The notes under the pieces: model-generated
Seen by the model: only the letters and a program-made list of their open reading frames with translations
Database searches by the model: none
What the model was told of the DNA's origin: nothing
Program-made: the position numbers and the translations under genes
Source of the DNA: JAOAFX01 sp049700315
GTDB taxonomy: Bacteria; Hydrothermota; Tepidihabitantia; SM23-42; JAOAFX01
NCBI GenBank assembly: GCA_049700315.1
Contig: JBNAVN010000029.1
Span: forward strand, 1-31,809
Length of the DNA: 31,809 nt
Direction of reading: 5' to 3'
Shown: one piece after another, positions 14,868-23,482 of the stretch
How the letters are laid out: every line of letters begins with the position of its first letter
Position numbering within the stretch: position 1 is the stretch's first letter

Positions 14868-15584
14868 ATGGGATCGTTGAACGGGGCAGTATTGGAATTG
14901 GAACAGGTTAGAACAATTAATGGGATTTCTGAGGGAACAAGAGAGCCATTGTCAAAGCGGGTTTTTGATATATTGTTAAGCGGATTTGGTCTGGTTTTTT
15001 CATCATGGCTATGGGCATTGATCTGGATTGGGATATGGCTTGAGGATGGTTCTCCCTGTTGCATAAGGCAGTCCAGGATCGGTAAGGATGGCAGGATTTT
15101 CAAAGTGATAAAGTTTCGTTCAATGCGGAAGCACTCCTTGAATGAAAAGATAAATGTTCAGGCAACCGAGAATGATCCGCGAATCACATTCGTTGGAAGG
15201 ATTCTTAGAAAGACTGCCCTGGATGAACTACCGCAGTTGATTAATATCCTCATTGGAGAAATGAGTTTTGTCGGTCCAAGAGCATTGCTACCAGCAGAGA
15301 TAGAGCATAATGATTGCTATCTGCATGTCTGGGAGGTGCCTGGCTATGAAAAAAGGATAAGAATGCGACCTGGTCTTACGGGTATAGCGCAAATTTTTGC
15401 CCCGCGTGACCTGCCAAGGCGGTACAAATTTAAGTATGATTTGTTGTACGCACGGAAAATGAGTTTCTTTTTGGACTTGAAACTTGTTTTGATTTCTTTT
15501 CTCGTGACATTCAAAGGAACCTGGGAGAGAAAAAGAAACAAATTAAAGTTTTTGAAAGGTGCAAAATGGGGCTTGACAAAATAG
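14868..15584 (+). CDS. Undecaprenyl-phosphate sugar phosphotransferase (bacterial sugar transferase)
   Basis: The 238-residue membrane protein is the short, single-domain form of the WbaP/PglC/WcaJ family, which moves a sugar-1-phosphate from a UDP-sugar to undecaprenyl phosphate and so starts polysaccharide or glycan assembly. Family marks are KRVFDILLSGFGLVFSSWLW (membrane helix, about 26-50), RQSRIGKDGRIFKVIKFRSM, the DPRITFVGRILRKTALDELP stretch with its essential D-E pair, MSFVGPRALLP, and RPGLTGIAQI. A 25-residue N-terminal extension precedes the membrane helix. ATG 14868 follows AGGAGG (14857-14862) at 5 bases. A 19-codon frame, 14852-14911, starts upstream behind its own AAAAGGAGGT and overlaps it in another frame, which could modulate initiation. 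The gene follows the epimerase but has its own promoter. Confidence 0.92.
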   Translation: MGSLNGAVLELEQVRTINGISEGTREPLSKRVFDILLSGFGLVFSSWLWALIWIGIWLEDGSPCCIRQSRIGKDGRIFKVIKFRSMRKHSLNEKINVQATENDPRITFVGRILRKTALDELPQLINILIGEMSFVGPRALLPAEIEHNDCYLHVWEVPGYEKRIRMRPGLTGIAQIFAPRDLPRRYKFKYDLLYARKMSFFLDLKLVLISFLVTFKGTWERKRNKLKFLKGAKWGLTK

Positions 15585-15600
15585 AAATTTTTATTATAAT
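15573..15600 (+). promoter_or_regulatory. Promoter of the PEGA/TPR gene
   Basis: TTGACA (15573-15578) and TATAAT (15595-15600) have a 16-base spacer and lie across the 3' end of the sugar transferase gene. The leader of about 50 bases ends in an AAGGAGGTG ribosome site (15648-15656). Confidence 0.85.
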
Positions 15601-15658
15601 ATATAATAGGATTGGAGATAATCGTGGAGCTATTATTTTTGATAACTAAGGAGGTGTT

Positions 15659-17302
15659 ATGTTGATTGTCTATTTGGTTGTTATATCGCAATTATGTCGC
15701 ACTTCTGGTTATCTTGATGTTCCCACTGTTCCCCAGTATGATATCAAGGGAATGTGGGGAATAACCACGGAGTTTTCGTTCCCAATGTATTCTGATGACC
15801 CAAATCCTAATGATAGTGTATTTGTTGACCCAAAGGATTTTTCAATGGCGTTTAAATATGGATTTGGTAAAGGGGAATTTGCCATATCTATGTTCACGCC
15901 TACAACCTGGGTTGCAAGCGTCAGCTATCTACTAAAACAGGGAAAAGAAAATGGAACTTCCTGGTTCTGTGGAGTGGATGATATTTCCTATGCAAAACAT
16001 ATCTCAACTGTTGGTGCTGGTGGTAATGACGGAACAATTGAAGAGATAAGTTATCACAAAAATATGAATGGCAGACCCTGGGAACTATTTTCAGGATATA
16101 TTGCAATGCAGAAGTATTTTGGCAGGGTAGCAAACTTTGTTTTAGGACTTGGCAGGGGCAGATTTGTTGGTTATGGATGGCGCAGTCATATTTTCAATAC
16201 TGATTTTCTTGTACTTGGTGAAGACTATGCTACCAAAGACCATTCCTGGTGGGCATTGGGGTTGTTTATGGGTGGTTCATTGAAATTTCCTTTTGGACTT
16301 GAAATGTCAATGGAGATGGATGGCAGGGATGCAAATGTCGGAATGAAATACCATTTTCCGGTTGTTACAGCGACAATTGCCCTATGCAAGGTTGAATATT
16401 TGGGTCATTTCAGACCCTGGTCTCCGCGCTGGACATTTGGTCTTGAGGGCAACAATCGTAGCGCTGTTTCTGCTCCAAAGGTGGGTTCTATTGAGTGTGA
16501 AATAAAAGACCAAACAACGAAGAATTTGCTGAGTAACTGTGTTGTGGATATAAAAGAAGTAAACAAGCGGTACCGCGCACCTGCAGGAACATTCAGTTTG
16601 AGTCTTCCTGCAGGGAATTATACAATTACGGTGAGTACGCCCAACTATGTGGACTACATTGCCAAAGTGAGTGTGAAATCAGGTGTGAAGAGTAAACTTG
16701 TTTTTAATCTGAAGAAAACAGAAGAGGCAATACAGCGAGAAATTGCTGCAATGGAAAGAGAAAAATCTATAAAGACCTATCTTTCTCAGGGCAAGATATA
16801 CTTCTCTGAAGGTAATCTTACAGAGGCAAAAAAGGCATTTGATATGGTGCTTTCCCTTGATCCAGATAACACCGAGGCAAAGGAATACCTTGCTAACATA
16901 GAGACTCGTAGAACAGAATTGATCACTGCCTATTTAACTGAGGCACGGAACAGGGAAAAGGCGAACGATTTTGCAAAGGCAATGGAGTTCTATCAGAAGG
17001 TTCTTGGCCTTGACCCACAGAATGCTGAATCAAGCGAGGCAATCACCCGGTTAAAAGCAAAAGTTTCTCAGGAAAAGAAACCTCCGACCACAACCAAACC
17101 AAAAGAACCTGTAAAGAAAGCGACTGCGGAAGAGATTGAAGCATTATATAAGAAAGGCGTTAGTTATTTCTCAGCCAAGAACTTTGATGAAGCGCTGAAG
17201 GTGTTTAATCAGGTTCTTGCGCTGGATCCGAATCATAAGGGTGCAAAAGACTACAAGAAGAGAACAGAAGCGAGGCTAAAGGTTTTAAAAGGTGGTGAAT
17301 AG
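15659..17302 (+). CDS. Envelope protein with beta domain, PEGA-like domain and three TPRs
   Basis: I do not recognise the whole protein. It starts with a weak export signal (MLIVYLVVISQLC) followed by about 250 residues of alternating beta-strand sequence rich in glycine and aromatics (MFTPTTWVASVSYLL, FVLGLGRGRFVGYGW, MGGSLKFPFGLEM), which looks like an outer-membrane barrel. Residues about 280-355 form a PEGA or carboxypeptidase-regulatory-like beta domain (GSIECEIKDQ, RAPAGTFSLSLPAGNYTI). After a charged helix come three tetratricopeptide repeats, each with a (D/E)(A/E)xxxxxLxLDPxNxxAK pattern (for example AKKAFDMVLSLDPDNTEAK). The order suggests an outer-membrane anchor with protein-binding periplasmic or surface domains, perhaps tied to polysaccharide export, given its neighbours. 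The gene has its own promoter, a strong ribosome site, and a strong terminator after it. Confidence 0.75.
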   Translation: MLIVYLVVISQLCRTSGYLDVPTVPQYDIKGMWGITTEFSFPMYSDDPNPNDSVFVDPKDFSMAFKYGFGKGEFAISMFTPTTWVASVSYLLKQGKENGTSWFCGVDDISYAKHISTVGAGGNDGTIEEISYHKNMNGRPWELFSGYIAMQKYFGRVANFVLGLGRGRFVGYGWRSHIFNTDFLVLGEDYATKDHSWWALGLFMGGSLKFPFGLEMSMEMDGRDANVGMKYHFPVVTATIALCKVEYLGHFRPWSPRWTFGLEGNNRSAVSAPKVGSIECEIKDQTTKNLLSNCVVDIKEVNKRYRAPAGTFSLSLPAGNYTITVSTPNYVDYIAKVSVKSGVKSKLVFNLKKTEEAIQREIAAMEREKSIKTYLSQGKIYFSEGNLTEAKKAFDMVLSLDPDNTEAKEYLANIETRRTELITAYLTEARNREKANDFAKAMEFYQKVLGLDPQNAESSEAITRLKAKVSQEKKPPTTTKPKEPVKKATAEEIEALYKKGVSYFSAKNFDEALKVFNQVLALDPNHKGAKDYKKRTEARLKVLKGGE

Positions 17303-17327
17303 AAGGATAATCACCAGAATCTAATGG

Positions 17328-17358
17328 AAGTGCCTGCCTCTGGCAGGCACTTTTTTTT
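17328..17358 (+). terminator. Strong intrinsic terminator
   Basis: An 11-base-pair stem (AAGTGCCTGCC, 17328-17338, with GGCAGGCACTT, 17342-17352) with a TCT loop runs into eight Ts (17351-17358). It ends the PEGA/TPR unit and lies directly before the next promoter. Confidence 0.95.
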
Positions 17359-17363
17359 GACAA

Positions 17364-17391
17364 TTGACAATTGTCAAATTTTGCGTAAAAT
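17364..17391 (+). promoter_or_regulatory. Promoter of the unrecognised 306-residue gene
   Basis: TTGACA (17364-17369) and TAAAAT (17386-17391) have a 16-base spacer. A second TTGACA lies 7 bases upstream (17357-17362), and a second -10-like GATAAT at 17392-17397. The two TTGACA copies are part of a TTGACAATTGACAATTGTCAA palindromic stretch (17357-17377) that could also be an operator. Confidence 0.65.
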
Positions 17392-17405
17392 GATAATGCA
17401 TTCTT

Positions 17406-17465
17406 ATGTCTGAAGAATATTTGCGTTTTTGCCTTGAAAGGAGCATGGATGGCTTGGTCCAGTAA
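17406..17465 (+). CDS. Possible 19-residue leader peptide
   Basis: This frame, MSEEYLRFCLERSMDGLVQ, begins at the first ATG after the predicted transcription start and ends 17 bases inside the next gene in another frame. It has no Shine-Dalgarno and would be read from the 5' end of the mRNA. Such an arrangement could couple or dampen translation of the main gene. There is no independent evidence that it is made. Confidence 0.25.
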   Translation: MSEEYLRFCLERSMDGLVQ

Positions 17466-18369
17466 AAATCATCTGGATAATCTTGAAGAGGTACTTATGA
17501 ATCTTCAGTGGCTAATCCAACCTGATACAGTAATTACTGAACTTCCTTATGACCTTGAATTTCTGAAAAGACCAGATGTGGAGATTTTTGCCGAGTGGTG
17601 TCCAAATGCTGTGAGCAAGCAGGAATTGGAAGAGGGTAGATATACAATCAACAAGTATCTTGTTAAGTTTTTTATTGATAAGACCTATCCCCAATTGTCA
17701 GAGGTAAGCAAGAAGGAGAAGATTGATAAAATCATACAGGATATTCACAAATTGCTCAAAAAGCCTTCCTATGAACCGATATATTTTAACAGTGAGAATA
17801 TTGGAAAGATCATTGAAGAAACGAATAACAAACCCGGGGAAACTCATGTAGATAAAACAAAACGAAGAATAAAGTTGGCTATCTCATTACGCTGGCTCCA
17901 GAGTAAGCGCCTCTTTAATTCGCTAACTGAAGCAACAAGGCAGTATATTCGTCGGGCTGGTGATTTATATGGTTTGTTGAATCAGAAACAGAACATTGAT
18001 ACTACTGCTCTGCATAATTTTGCAGTTCCAGCAGAAGACCTTTCACTTCTGATGGATGATTATGAGACAAAGATTGAATTGACACTGCTGACCGCAGATC
18101 AGGAGATAAAAAAGGCAAAACAACGAATCGGTGGTATTAATTATAACGGGCTTGGGGTAGTAAGAGAATCATTGAATCGATTGAAAAATTTTATAGAGAA
18201 AAAGAGTTCTGGTGATTATGATGAAGTTGAGCGATTCAAAGATTCAGTATTCATAACAATAATCCTTAATTATATCAAAGATCCCTATGTCCAGAATACT
18301 CCTGATGCCAAAAGTGTGATTAAACTTGTTGTTCCTATTTACATAAAGTTCAAGAATTTTGATGCATAA
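17449..18369 (+). CDS. Unrecognised 306-residue cytoplasmic protein
   Basis: I do not recognise a family. The product has no signal peptide and no membrane segment. It is mostly helical and charged. The N-terminal third has a conserved-looking stretch, EIFAEWCPNAVSKQELEEG. A basic middle follows (VDKTKRRIKLAISLRWLQSK). The C-terminal half looks helical (EDLSLLMDDYETKIELTLLT, then KKAKQRIGGINYNGLGVV). ATG 17449 lies 5 bases after AAAGGAG (17437-17443), which sets the start; the frame itself opens at TTG 17434. The gene stands alone: a terminator and promoter lie before it and a separate promoter after it, and it is flanked by the envelope gene and carAB. Nothing in the context gives a function. 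Confidence 0.75.
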   Translation: MAWSSKNHLDNLEEVLMNLQWLIQPDTVITELPYDLEFLKRPDVEIFAEWCPNAVSKQELEEGRYTINKYLVKFFIDKTYPQLSEVSKKEKIDKIIQDIHKLLKKPSYEPIYFNSENIGKIIEETNNKPGETHVDKTKRRIKLAISLRWLQSKRLFNSLTEATRQYIRRAGDLYGLLNQKQNIDTTALHNFAVPAEDLSLLMDDYETKIELTLLTADQEIKKAKQRIGGINYNGLGVVRESLNRLKNFIEKKSSGDYDEVERFKDSVFITIILNYIKDPYVQNTPDAKSVIKLVVPIYIKFKNFDA

Positions 18370-18382
18370 TTTTGCGTAATTA

Positions 18383-18410
18383 TTGACAATTTATAAATTT
18401 TGGATATAAT
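18383..18410 (+). promoter_or_regulatory. Promoter of carAB
   Basis: TTGACA (18383-18388) and TATAAT (18405-18410) have a 16-base spacer. ATG 18420 lies 9 bases after the -10 box, so the mRNA should be leaderless or nearly so. That leaves no room for a classical pyrimidine-responsive leader attenuator. Confidence 0.85.
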
Positions 18411-18419
18411 AGAAATTTG

Positions 18420-19514
18420 ATGAAACAGGGAATACTAATACTTGAAGATGGAACAGTTGTCCAGGGCAAGGGTCTTGGACCGGATAAACTTGTCTATGGT
18501 GAGATTGTTTTTAATACTGCAATGACAGGATATGAAGAGGCTTTTACAGACCCTTCCTATGCAGGGCAGATTTTGTTAATGACCTATCCTTTGATTGGAA
18601 ATTATGGATTTGATTTCAAACATCAGGAATCAGATTCTCCAAAGATTCGCGGGCTCATAATAAAAGAGCCCGCTTTTTTTTCAACAAATAACAGAAAAAT
18701 AGAAGATTATCTTGAAAAGAATAATTTACCCTGTATCTGGGATATAGATACGCGCAGGCTTACCTTGAAACTCAGATATTATGGAACGATGAGGGCTATG
18801 CTTTCGGTTCACAGAAGAAATTTCAATTTTGAAAAGTTATTGAAAAAGATAAAGAATGAACCTCATCCGCATTCAGAAAATCTTGTTGGGGAGGTTTCAT
18901 GTAAAAAACCAATATATCACAGGGGTGAAAATAAAAATAGAATTGTTCTCATTGATTGTGGAGTCAAAAGAAGTATTTTAAAATCACTTTTAAGATATTC
19001 TTCGGTTATCCAGGTTCCTTATGATACAGATTTTGAGACAATAAAAAAATTAAAGCCTGAAGGAATAGTTATTTCAAATGGTCCTGGAAATCCTGCACAT
19101 CCTGAAATCATAAATTCTACGGTCAAAACGGTGAAGAATTTAATAAAATATGGTTATCCTTTGTTTGGAATATGTCTGGGACATCAGATACTTGGAATTG
19201 CATTAGGATTGAAAACATATAAATTGAAATTTGGACATCGTGGATATAATCATACAGTCCAATTTCTGGAAAACAATAAAATCTATATCACATCCCAGAA
19301 TCACGGATATGCAATTGCTAAAGAATTTAAGAATAAAGAAATAATATTTGACTGGGTCAATTTAAATGATGGGACTGTGGAAGGTATGCATCATAGGTCA
19401 CGACCGATATTTTCAGTACAATTCCATCCTGAGGCATCACCAGGTCCTTATGATACATCATTCCTTTTTGAAAAATTTTTCAAAATAGTAAATGCCGGGA
19501 AGAAAGGATATTAA
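18420..19514 (+). CDS. carA: Carbamoyl-phosphate synthase, small (glutaminase) subunit
   Basis: The 364-residue protein supplies ammonia from glutamine to CarB for carbamoyl phosphate, the precursor of pyrimidines and arginine. The N-terminal CarA domain carries GEIVFNTAMTGYEEAFTDPSY and QILLMTYPLIGNYG. The C-terminal class I glutaminase domain has ISNGPGNPAHPE, the nucleophile in GICLGHQILG (Cys252) and HPEASPGP (His336, Glu338), so the catalytic triad is complete. The length is close to the E. coli protein. The frame is open from TTG 18417; ATG 18420 is chosen. No Shine-Dalgarno is present, in line with a leaderless mRNA. carB begins 23 bases before its stop. Confidence 0.97.
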   Translation: MKQGILILEDGTVVQGKGLGPDKLVYGEIVFNTAMTGYEEAFTDPSYAGQILLMTYPLIGNYGFDFKHQESDSPKIRGLIIKEPAFFSTNNRKIEDYLEKNNLPCIWDIDTRRLTLKLRYYGTMRAMLSVHRRNFNFEKLLKKIKNEPHPHSENLVGEVSCKKPIYHRGENKNRIVLIDCGVKRSILKSLLRYSSVIQVPYDTDFETIKKLKPEGIVISNGPGNPAHPEIINSTVKTVKNLIKYGYPLFGICLGHQILGIALGLKTYKLKFGHRGYNHTVQFLENNKIYITSQNHGYAIAKEFKNKEIIFDWVNLNDGTVEGMHHRSRPIFSVQFHPEASPGPYDTSFLFEKFFKIVNAGKKGY

Positions 19515-22500
19515 AAAGGTTTTGATAATTGGTTCTGGACCGATCATCATCGGCCAGGCTGCAGAATTTGATTTTTCTGGTTCACAGGCAAGCCGGGCAT
19601 TAAGGGAAGAAGGATATGAAACTGTAATCGTCAATTCCAATCCCGCAACTATACAGACGGACCTTGAAACTGCAGACATTGTTTATATAGAACCATTGAT
19701 ACCAGAAGTTCTGGCAAAAATTATTGAAAGAGAAAGACCACAGGGTCTGCTTCCAGGTTTTGGTGGGCAAACAGGATTGAATTTATCTTATGAACTGGCA
19801 CGTACGGGAATCCTTGAAAGACTCAAAGTTGAACTGCTGGGCTCAAATCTTCAGACGATTGAAATGGCAGAAAATCGTGATTATTTTCGTGCGTTAATGA
19901 ACAGAATTGGTGAGCCAATTCCGCGCAGTTTTGCAGTGCATAATTATGATGAGGCACGCAATGTTTTAAAAGATATGAATTTTCCAGTTTTAATAAGACC
20001 TGCTTACACACTTGGAGGAACTGGGAGCAGTGTTGTATATGATGGAAACCAATTTTATGATGCGGTTATGACGGGCCTAATCCGTTCACCGATCAAACAG
20101 GTTTTGATTGAAGAAAGTGTTTTGGGCTGGAAAGAATATGAATATGAAGTAATACGCGATAATAATGATAATTGTATAATCATCTGTAGTATGGAAAACA
20201 TAGATCCGATGGGTATACATACTGGAGAAAGCATGGTCGTTGCCCCTGCTCAGACGCTGACTGATAAACAACATCAAATATTACGTAGTTCAGTAATAAA
20301 GATAATCCGTTCATTGAAGATTGCAGGAGGATGTAATATCCAATTTGCGGTAAACCCAGAAAAATGGGAATACCGTGTCATTGAAGTCAATCCCAGGGTT
20401 TCTCGTTCATCAGCCCTTGCATCAAAGGCAACTGGTTATCCAATTGCCCGTGTGAGTGCGAAGATAGCAGTCGGATTCAACCTTGATGAAATTCCTAATG
20501 CTATTACAAAAAAGACGATGGCAGGGTTTGAACCAGCACTTGATTATGTTGTGGTTAAAATTCCCCGCTGGCCATTTGATAAATTTCCCACTGTAGACAG
20601 AAGAATTGGCACACAGATGAAATCTACTGGTGAGGCAATGGCAATAGGTTCTACAATAGAAGAAGCATTGATGAAGGCAATTCGCTCCCTTGAGATTGAC
20701 AAAATTGGCATTGAACCAGATAACTGGAAAGAATATGAATTGATAAAAGAAATTCAAGAACCAACAGATAGACTTATTTTTGCGATTGCTGAGGCATTAC
20801 GCAGGGGATATACCAGGAAGAAAATTTCGGAATTGAGCAAGGTAGATGAATTTTTTATATCAAAGATTGAGAATATTGTAAAAATGGAGAATTTGATAAA
20901 AAAACAGGGGTTATCAGCTCAAATAATAAACCAGGCGAAAAAAATGGGATTCAGTGATGAGTATATTAGTAAGTTGTCCGGTATTCCGAGTGATGAAATA
21001 ACTGCTAAATGGTTAGAAAAGAAAATTACATCTGCATTCAATATCGTTGACACCTGTGCCGGCGAATTTGAGGCATATACACCTTATTACTATTCTACAT
21101 ACTGGGGTGAAGTTGATAATAAAAAAATAAACCATAAAAATAAAAAAAGTGTTTTGATTGTTGGTTCTGGTCCGATACGAATTGGGCAGGGTATAGAGTT
21201 TGATTATGCCTGTGTCCATTCAGCAATTGCATTGAAAGAATTGGGTTATGAGGCAATAATCGTAAATAATAATCCTGAGACTGTTTCCACTGATTTTGAT
21301 GTATCAACCCGACTCTATTTTGAACCACTGAAACTTGAAGATGTTTTAAATGTTTTATTCAAAGAAGAACCTTATGGAATTATTTTACAATTCGGTGGAC
21401 AGACATCTGTAAATCTTGCAATGCCCTTATTAAAAGCAATCAAAAAATATGGCTTAAAAACAAAGATACTGGGAACAAATCCAGTTGATATGAATCTTGC
21501 TGAAGACCGCAAGGATTTTTCAAATATCCTGCAGGAACTAAGTATTCTTCAACCACCATTTGCTACGGGTTTTAGTTTTGATGAAGTAAAAGATATTGCA
21601 AAAAAAATTGGTTATCCTGTTCTTGTTCGTCCAAGTTATGTTCTTGGCGGGAGGGCAATGGAGATAATCTATGACGAACAGGAACTTGAAAGATATGTGA
21701 GATTAGCAGCAAAGGTTTCCCCTGAACATCCAATCCTTGTTGATAAATATATTGCAAATGCCACAGAGGTTGATGTTGATGCATTGTGCGATGGCAGGGA
21801 TGTTTTTATTGCAGGAATAATGGAACACATTGAACAGGCAGGTGTGCATTCGGGTGATTCATATTGTGTAATCCCGCCGAGGAGTCTATTTAAGAAGACA
21901 ATGAATGAAATCAAAAGGATTGTTTGTGATATTGCAATTGCACTCAAAACAGTAGGTCTGATAAATATACAATTGGCAATCCAAAATGGTACTGTTTATG
22001 CCCTTGAGGCAAATCCAAGGGCATCAAGGACAATTCCTTATGTATCAAAGACAATCGGAATCCCGCTTGCGAAGATAGCTACAAAAATAATGCTTGGTTA
22101 TACATTAAAAGAACTTAAACTTCCTGATGAGATAAGATTAGATTACATATCTGTCAAAGGTCCGGTATTTCCTTTTCTTAAACTTCCTGGTGTTGATCCG
22201 ATACTCGGTCCGGAAATGAAATCAACCGGGGAGGTGATGGCGGTTGATAAGACATTTGGTGGGGCATATTACAAGGCAATCCTTGCTGATAACAAATTTG
22301 CAAGTTCAGGAACCGTATACATAACTGTGCGCGATGAAGATAAGAAAGAGGTTGTTAAAATAGCCCGCGAATTAAAAGATTTGGGTTTCAAGATTGTCGC
22401 AACAAGGGGAACCGCTCAGTTCTTGCGTGAAAATGGTATAGAGGTTGAAACGGTTTACAGGATTAGTGAGCATAAATCACCCAATGCACTTGATATGATG

Positions 22501-22755
22501 AGGCAGGGTAAGATTGATTTGATTATCAACACACCAACGATGAGTTATAGTGCAAAGAGGGATGGATATACAATGCGACGCCTTGCAGTGGAATTGAATA
22601 TTCCATTTATTACTGCTTTGAATTCTGCCTATGCTGAAATTGAAGCCATAAAATTTGCCCGCAAAGGAATACTCAAGATAAAACCGATAAACGAGTTTAA
22701 AATCAAGATACATCAGGAGGATGTCCCCTCCAACTTCGCCAAAGGCTACGATTGA
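19492..22755 (+). CDS. carB: Carbamoyl-phosphate synthase, large subunit
   Basis: The 1087-residue subunit makes carbamoyl phosphate from bicarbonate, ammonia and two ATP. It has the expected two homologous halves, each with a synthetase/ATP-grasp unit: first half from KVLIIGSGPIIIGQAAEFDF with TDLETADIVYIEPL and GGTGSSVVYD; second half from VLIVGSGPIRIGQGIEFDYA with STDFDVSTRLYFEPL and GGRAMEIIYD. The oligomerisation region lies between them. The C-terminal MGS-like allosteric domain includes ATRGTAQFLRENGIEVETVY and INTPTMSY. The ATG lies inside the carA frame (23-base overlap), which indicates translational coupling. The protein is slightly longer than the E. coli one (1073 residues), and the last dozen residues (HQEDVPSNFAKGYD) run into an inverted repeat that contains the stop codon, so the tail may be derived from intergenic sequence. 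Confidence 0.97.
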   Translation: MPGRKDIKKVLIIGSGPIIIGQAAEFDFSGSQASRALREEGYETVIVNSNPATIQTDLETADIVYIEPLIPEVLAKIIERERPQGLLPGFGGQTGLNLSYELARTGILERLKVELLGSNLQTIEMAENRDYFRALMNRIGEPIPRSFAVHNYDEARNVLKDMNFPVLIRPAYTLGGTGSSVVYDGNQFYDAVMTGLIRSPIKQVLIEESVLGWKEYEYEVIRDNNDNCIIICSMENIDPMGIHTGESMVVAPAQTLTDKQHQILRSSVIKIIRSLKIAGGCNIQFAVNPEKWEYRVIEVNPRVSRSSALASKATGYPIARVSAKIAVGFNLDEIPNAITKKTMAGFEPALDYVVVKIPRWPFDKFPTVDRRIGTQMKSTGEAMAIGSTIEEALMKAIRSLEIDKIGIEPDNWKEYELIKEIQEPTDRLIFAIAEALRRGYTRKKISELSKVDEFFISKIENIVKMENLIKKQGLSAQIINQAKKMGFSDEYISKLSGIPSDEITAKWLEKKITSAFNIVDTCAGEFEAYTPYYYSTYWGEVDNKKINHKNKKSVLIVGSGPIRIGQGIEFDYACVHSAIALKELGYEAIIVNNNPETVSTDFDVSTRLYFEPLKLEDVLNVLFKEEPYGIILQFGGQTSVNLAMPLLKAIKKYGLKTKILGTNPVDMNLAEDRKDFSNILQELSILQPPFATGFSFDEVKDIAKKIGYPVLVRPSYVLGGRAMEIIYDEQELERYVRLAAKVSPEHPILVDKYIANATEVDVDALCDGRDVFIAGIMEHIEQAGVHSGDSYCVIPPRSLFKKTMNEIKRIVCDIAIALKTVGLINIQLAIQNGTVYALEANPRASRTIPYVSKTIGIPLAKIATKIMLGYTLKELKLPDEIRLDYISVKGPVFPFLKLPGVDPILGPEMKSTGEVMAVDKTFGGAYYKAILADNKFASSGTVYITVRDEDKKEVVKIARELKDLGFKIVATRGTAQFLRENGIEVETVYRISEHKSPNALDMMRQGKIDLIINTPTMSYSAKRDGYTMRRLAVELNIPFITALNSAYAEIEAIKFARKGILKIKPINEFKIKIHQEDVPSNFAKGYD

Positions 22756-22788
22756 CAGGTGAAACCTCCTAACAAGTTTGTCAATCGT
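22748..22788 (+). terminator. Inverted repeat across the carB stop codon
   Basis: ACGATTGACA (22748-22757) and TGTCAATCGT (22779-22788) form a perfect 10-base-pair stem, with a smaller AGGT/ACCT stem inside the loop. The TGA stop of carB is in the left arm. No T-run follows directly, so it may end transcription poorly or serve instead to stabilise the 3' end. Confidence 0.45.
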
Positions 22789-23049
22789 CGAGCGGTTTAG
22801 AAAAGCGTTTCGTTCCTCTTTTTTCTCTACTTACTACTTACTGCTATTTTACAACAAGACCGTTTCGCATTTCTAAACCAACAAACCTCAAACGGTTTTT
22901 TTAAGATGCGTTTTGTTTTTCTTTTTTTCTATAATAGAAAGTTTCATTATATAGTATAGGAATTTTTCAAAATCCGGGATTATCGTGAAAGGTGGAATGT
23001 GGAACGTGAAACGGAAAAGACTTAAATTTCGTGAAAAGAACAACGTAGG

Positions 23050-23201
23050 GCAAACCTTTAGAGGCTGTGTCATAACCTCCGTAGCGGTCGCATTTATGCG
23101 ACAAAATAATTAAGAAATAATGAAATTTGATGAAGTTTGATAAATCAAGTCGCTACAAATTGACAAAATTTTGAATTACGACACAGCCTCTTTAGGTTTG
23201 C
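23050..23201. mobile_element. 152-base MITE-like element with 22-base inverted ends
   Basis: The ends GCAAACCTTTAGAGGCTGTGTC (split here as GCAAACCTTTAGAGG plus CTGTGTC, 23050-23071) and its inverse at 23180-23201 differ at two positions. Inside, GTAGCG (23081-23086) pairs with CGCTAC (23151-23156), and GTCGCAT/ATGCGAC (23087-23102) form a hairpin. The core end GAGGCTGTGTC is like the termini of several IS families. There is no coding capacity, so this would be a non-autonomous element needing a transposase elsewhere. No target-site duplication is clear. Confidence 0.6.
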
Positions 23202-23215
23202 ATTGATTTCCTGGA

Positions 23216-23232
23216 GTAGGGACTTTAGCCCT
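23216..23232. repeat. REP-like hairpin, member b
   Basis: GTAGGGACTTTAGCCCT forms AGGG(A)CT, loop TT, AGCCCT. It shares the GTAGGG opening and YTTR centre with the other hairpins in this gap but has a different stem. Confidence 0.5.
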
Positions 23233-23394
23233 GTATACCACGATAAACGAAACCGTATGACGAAACGCATTTCGCAACCGTAGAACGCCAGACGATTTTT
23301 ATAAAAGGGTGAAAAAGGGAGAATAGGGGTGAAAAGGGGTGAAGAGGGGGAATTTCAATTGCGGATTGCGGACTTTGGATTTCACCGATAGTAT

Positions 23395-23417
23395 GTAGGG
23401 TCCGACTTCAGTCGGAC
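23395..23417. repeat. REP-like hairpin, member c
   Basis: TGTAGG leads into GTCCGACT, loop TC, AGTCGGAC (23400-23417), a perfect 8-base-pair stem, followed by GAAAATAAT. The flanks match the hairpin at 23087-23102 and the inverse of those at 23483-23570, while the stem bases differ. Confidence 0.65.
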
Positions 23418-23482
23418 GAAAATAATCGTCTGGTTTTTAGCTTTCGTTTGACAACCAACGCCAGACGATTTTTCAAGGATTA

